A stretch of DNA of 35,263 bases from an uncultured Pelagibacteraceae bacterium (lineage in GTDB: Bacteria; Pseudomonadota; Alphaproteobacteria; Pelagibacterales; Pelagibacteraceae): the NCBI GenBank assembly GCA_902582735.1, contig CACHTB010000011.1:1-35263 (forward strand), read 5' to 3'. Positions 32,615-35,263 of this stretch are shown here, piece after piece (position 1 is the stretch's first letter; every line of letters begins with the position of its first letter). Below the pieces are notes generated by a model, which saw only the letters and a list, made by a program, of their open reading frames with translations, ran no database searches and was not told the origin of the DNA. The translations under genes and the position numbers were made by a program.

Positions 32615-33604
32615 TTATCTGCCTATTTCTGCCATTCTTTCTACAGACTTTCTTGCTTTTGCAATAGTTTGATCATCAATTACAAGCTCATTAGACTCAT
32701 TTTCCAAACAATTTAATATTTTAGGCAATGTAATTCTTTTCATATGAGGACATAGATTGCACGGTCTAATAAATTCAACATTTGGATTATCTATTTGAAC
32801 ATTGTCACTCATTGAACATTCGGTAACCATCATAACTTTTTCTGGTTGATTATCCCTAACATACTTTATCATACCACTTGTCGACCCAGCAAAATCAGAT
32901 GCTTGAATGACGTCAGGAGGACACTCAGGATGTGCAATTATTTTAATCCCAGGATTGGCTTTTCTTATTTCATTTATTTCCTCATCTTTGAATTGTTCAT
33001 GAACTTCACAAGTACCTTTCCATGATATAATTTCAGTATCAGTTTGTGAAGCAACATATTTAGCTAAAAAGTCATCAGGTAAGAATATTACTTTTTTAAC
33101 ATTAAGAGATTCTACAATCTTAACTGCATTTGCTGATGTACAACATACGTCTGTTTCAGCTTTCACTTCAGCGGAAGTATTTACATAAGAAACTACTGGA
33201 ACACCTGGATATTGTTTTTTTAATTTTCTCACATCATCACCAGTAATAGAAGAAGATAAAGAACATCCTGCTTCCATATCAGGTAATAATACTTTTTTTT
33301 CAGGGCTCATTAATTTTGCAGTTTCAGCCATAAAATGAACACCGCACATAACAATTATATCTGCCTTTGTTTTCGCTGCTTCAACAGCTAAAGCTAAAGA
33401 GTCTGCAGAAAAATCTGAAATACCATGGTAGATTTCTGGTGTTTGATAATTATGCGCTAAAATTACAGCATTTTTTTCTTTTTTGAGTTTATTAATTTTG
33501 TAAATATATGGAGCATGTGTTGCCCACTCTATTTCCGGAATTTTTTTTTGTACTTTCTCGTAAATTGAGCTGGTTGCCTTTTTTATTTCAGCGGAGAATT
33601 CCAT
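32615..33604 (-). CDS. nadA: Quinolinate synthase A
   Basis: VILAHNYQTPEI, DMEAGCSLSSSI, conserved Cys motifs CGVHFMAETAK, CPPDVIQASDFAGSTSGMI and CNLCPHMKRITL. Confidence 0.96.
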   Translation of the reverse strand: MEFSAEIKKATSSIYEKVQKKIPEIEWATHAPYIYKINKLKKEKNAVILAHNYQTPEIYHGISDFSADSLALAVEAAKTKADIIVMCGVHFMAETAKLMSPEKKVLLPDMEAGCSLSSSITGDDVRKLKKQYPGVPVVSYVNTSAEVKAETDVCCTSANAVKIVESLNVKKVIFLPDDFLAKYVASQTDTEIISWKGTCEVHEQFKDEEINEIRKANPGIKIIAHPECPPDVIQASDFAGSTSGMIKYVRDNQPEKVMMVTECSMSDNVQIDNPNVEFIRPCNLCPHMKRITLPKILNCLENESNELVIDDQTIAKARKSVERMAEIGR

Positions 33605-33662
33605 ATTAAAAACTTATCAACTTGAATTAGAATTGTCATTCAATTAATCTGAGACATAATTT

Positions 33663-33748
33663 GCGGCCATGCTGAAATTGGTAGACAGGCACGGTTGAGG
33701 GCCGTGTGGGCTTAGCCTTTGAGAGTTCGAGTCTCTCTGGCCGCACCA
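33663..33748 (+). tRNA. tRNA-Leu, anticodon GAG
   Basis: Acceptor GCGGCCA/TGGCCGC, anticodon arm CACGG-TTGAGGG-CCGTG, long variable arm, T-arm GAGAG-TTCGAGT-CTCTC, encoded CCA. Confidence 0.97.
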
Positions 33749-33775
33749 TAAATTAGAAAAATGAAATCTTTAATT

Positions 33776-34034
33776 AGGGGGCGTTCTGTTGCCAGGTGCC
33801 CCAAACCCCGTAACTTAATTAATAAATTAATTAAGCTGCAAGTGCGTAACTTTCGTTAGCATTTATAAAATAGCCCATCACGGCGGAACAATACCGAACG
33901 AAAAAATAACTTTTAGACACCCGTCGATCCTAGTTCACCCCCATAAGTTGAAAATGGTGGAGGTGGTGGGTACTGCCCCCACGTCCGTAATGTTTATTAC
34001 GAAATTCGTTTATCGTCATAGTTGGAAAACCAAC
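33776..34034 (-). ncRNA. ssrA: Transfer-messenger RNA precursor, circularly permuted two-piece alphaproteobacterial type
   Basis: Minus strand reads 5'-...ACGGACGTGGGGGCAGTACCCACCACCTCCACCA (acceptor piece, 3' end 33955) - TTTTCAACTTAT - GGGGGTGAACTAGGATCGACGGGTGTC... (coding piece, 5' end 33942) ... GCT AAC GAA AGT TAC GCA CTT GCA GCT TAA ... GGGGCACCTGGCAACAGAACGCCCC. The 7-bp acceptor stem GGGGGTG/CACCTCC keeps the G3-U70-type pair. The 5' end of the precursor is approximate. Confidence 0.95.
33831..33860 (-). other. tmRNA tag reading frame, predicted peptide ANESYALAA
   Basis: Minus-strand GCT(resume)-AAC-GAA-AGT-TAC-GCA-CTT-GCA-GCT-TAA inside the coding piece; C-terminal YALAA is characteristic of tmRNA tags. 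Confidence 0.9.
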
Positions 34035-34040
34035 CTTATT

Positions 34041-34068
34041 AATATAAAACCTAAATAAAGAGATTCAA
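34041..34068 (-). promoter_or_regulatory. Putative sigma-70-type promoter for tmRNA
   Basis: Minus strand TTGAAT (34068-34063), 16-nt spacer, TATATT (34046-34041), placed to start transcription near 34034. Confidence 0.5.
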
Positions 34069-34078
34069 TAATTTATTC

Positions 34079-35026
34079 ATGAAATTAACCAGCGAACAAG
34101 CACAAGAAATAAATGATCAACAATCACAGGAATATAAAACTAAAAGAGTAACAGCTCCAAAATTAGAGAAAATTCTGTATGAAGCTCTTCCAATATTAGA
34201 TCATGGATTTATTAGGGTAGTCGATTATATGGGTGATGACACCTCGATAGTCCAATCAGCTAGAGTTTCATACGGAAAAGGAACAAAGAAAGTCTCAACA
34301 GACGAAGGACTAATAAAATATTTAATGAGACACTGGCATAGTACACCATTTGAAATGTGTGAAATTAAATATCACGTTAAACTTCCAATATTTATTGCAA
34401 GACAATGGATTAGGCATAGAACTGCAAATGTAAATGAATACTCTGCAAGATATTCAATTTTAGATAAAGAGTTTTATCTACCAGCACCTGAGCATTTAGC
34501 AGCACAATCGCAAAGTAATAGACAAGGAAGAGGCGATGTTCTTGAAGGTGAAAAAGCTAAAGAAGTTTTAGATCTTTTAAAAGGAGATGCAGAACGAACA
34601 TATAATAACTATCAAACAATGCTGAATGAAAAATATGATGGATCTGTAATTGATGAAAATTCAGTGGGTCTTGCAAGAGAACTTGCACGTATGAATTTAA
34701 CCTTAAATACCTATACGCAATGGTACTGGAAAACAGATTTGTTAAACCTAATGAATTTTTTAAGGCTAAGAGCTGATCATCATGCTCAATATGAAATCCG
34801 AGCCTATGCAGATGTAATGCTTGATACAGTTAAAAAATGGGTTCCCATAACTTATGAGGCATTTATGGACTATAGAGTGGGAGGAACAGAAGTTTCTGCA
34901 AAAGGAAAAGAAGTTCTTAAAAAACTAATCAAGGGCGAAAAAGTTGATATTGATAAATCAGGACTTTCTAAGAGGGAATGGAATGAACTAATGGAGGCTT
35001 TTGATCTTAAAGATAATTTGATTTGA
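34079..35026 (+). CDS. thyX: Flavin-dependent thymidylate synthase ThyX
   Basis: ThyX signature [11 protein letters not shown] within [34 protein letters not shown]. Confidence 0.96.
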   Translation: MKLTSEQAQEINDQQSQEYKTKRVTAPKLEKILYEALPILDHGFIRVVDYMGDDTSIVQSARVSYGKGTKKVSTDEGLIKYLMRHWHSTPFEMCEIKYHVKLPIFIARQWIRHRTANVNEYSARYSILDKEFYLPAPEHLAAQSQSNRQGRGDVLEGEKAKEVLDLLKGDAERTYNNYQTMLNEKYDGSVIDENSVGLARELARMNLTLNTYTQWYWKTDLLNLMNFLRLRADHHAQYEIRAYADVMLDTVKKWVPITYEAFMDYRVGGTEVSAKGKEVLKKLIKGEKVDIDKSGLSKREWNELMEAFDLKDNLI

Positions 35027-35263
35027 TTTTATTTGCAAATTCTAAATAAATTTTAGAAATTTCATGATCAGGTTTGCTTTCAACTATTGGAGATCCTAAA
35101 TCACCTTGCTTTCCAACCTCTGAGTTAATTGGTATATCACCTAAAAATTGTTTTTGAAATTCATCTGCAGTTCTCTTTACTCCACCTTCACCAAAGATTG
35201 CATATTTTTTTCCGTCATCACCAACAAAATGACTCATATTATCTATTAATCCAATTATTTTTA
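35007..35263 (-). CDS. Mrp/NBP35-type P-loop ATPase, C-terminal fragment cut by the window edge
   Basis: Frame continues past the listed ATG (…[60 protein letters not shown]), matching the NMS-F / FG-GG / LG-IPI pattern of Mrp proteins. Confidence 0.85.
   Translation of the reverse strand, partial: KIIGLIDNMSHFVGDDGKKYAIFGEGGVKRTADEFQKQFLGDIPINSEVGKQGDLGSPIVESKPDHEISKIYLEFANKIKSNYL

Noticed and set aside
33633-33660. TTGTCA-N16-CATAAT promoter-like sequence before tRNA-Leu
   Set aside because: The -10 ends only 2 nt before the mature tRNA 5' end, so transcription would start inside the tRNA; geometry is wrong.
1-35263. Mobile elements, CRISPR arrays, prophage or defence islands
   Set aside because: No transposase, integrase, direct-repeat array or phage structural genes seen; the gene content is core metabolism throughout.

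Overview
The window is AT-rich, gene-dense bacterial chromosome. Gene order and protein character suggest a streamlined alphaproteobacterium, most likely SAR11/Pelagibacterales-like; this assignment is inference. Nearly all of it is core housekeeping: a partial 5-formyl-THF cyclo-ligase, ymdB-type phosphoesterase, yebC, a RuvC-like resolvase, tolQ-tolR-tolA-tolB-pal-ybgF, tilS, ftsH-folP-glmM, thiD, purA, rpoH, rluD, tRNA-Arg(TCG), an ABC-2 exporter pair, a Sua5/YrdC protein, xseB-ispA-dxs, aroC, pdxH, a long-chain polyprenyl synthase, an S49 peptidase, glyQ-glyS, ppdK, nadC, nadA, tRNA-Leu(GAG), thyX and a partial Mrp-type ATPase. The most notable element absent from the ORF track is on the minus strand between tRNA-Leu and thyX (about 33776-34034): a circularly permuted, two-piece tmRNA (ssrA). 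It has a predicted tag ANESYALAA, a very short 12-nt intervening segment, a non-canonical T-loop and an A/T-only hairpin over the tag stop codon. Other points worth checking: a phage-like RuvC at the canonical ruvCAB locus with ruvA, ruvB and ybgC absent, a terminator that splits pal from ybgF, three convergent gene pairs sharing a 4-bp TTAR stop overlap, and long poly-A tracts inside coding sequences. I saw no mobile element, CRISPR array or obvious accessory island, and no convincing new multi-gene system.
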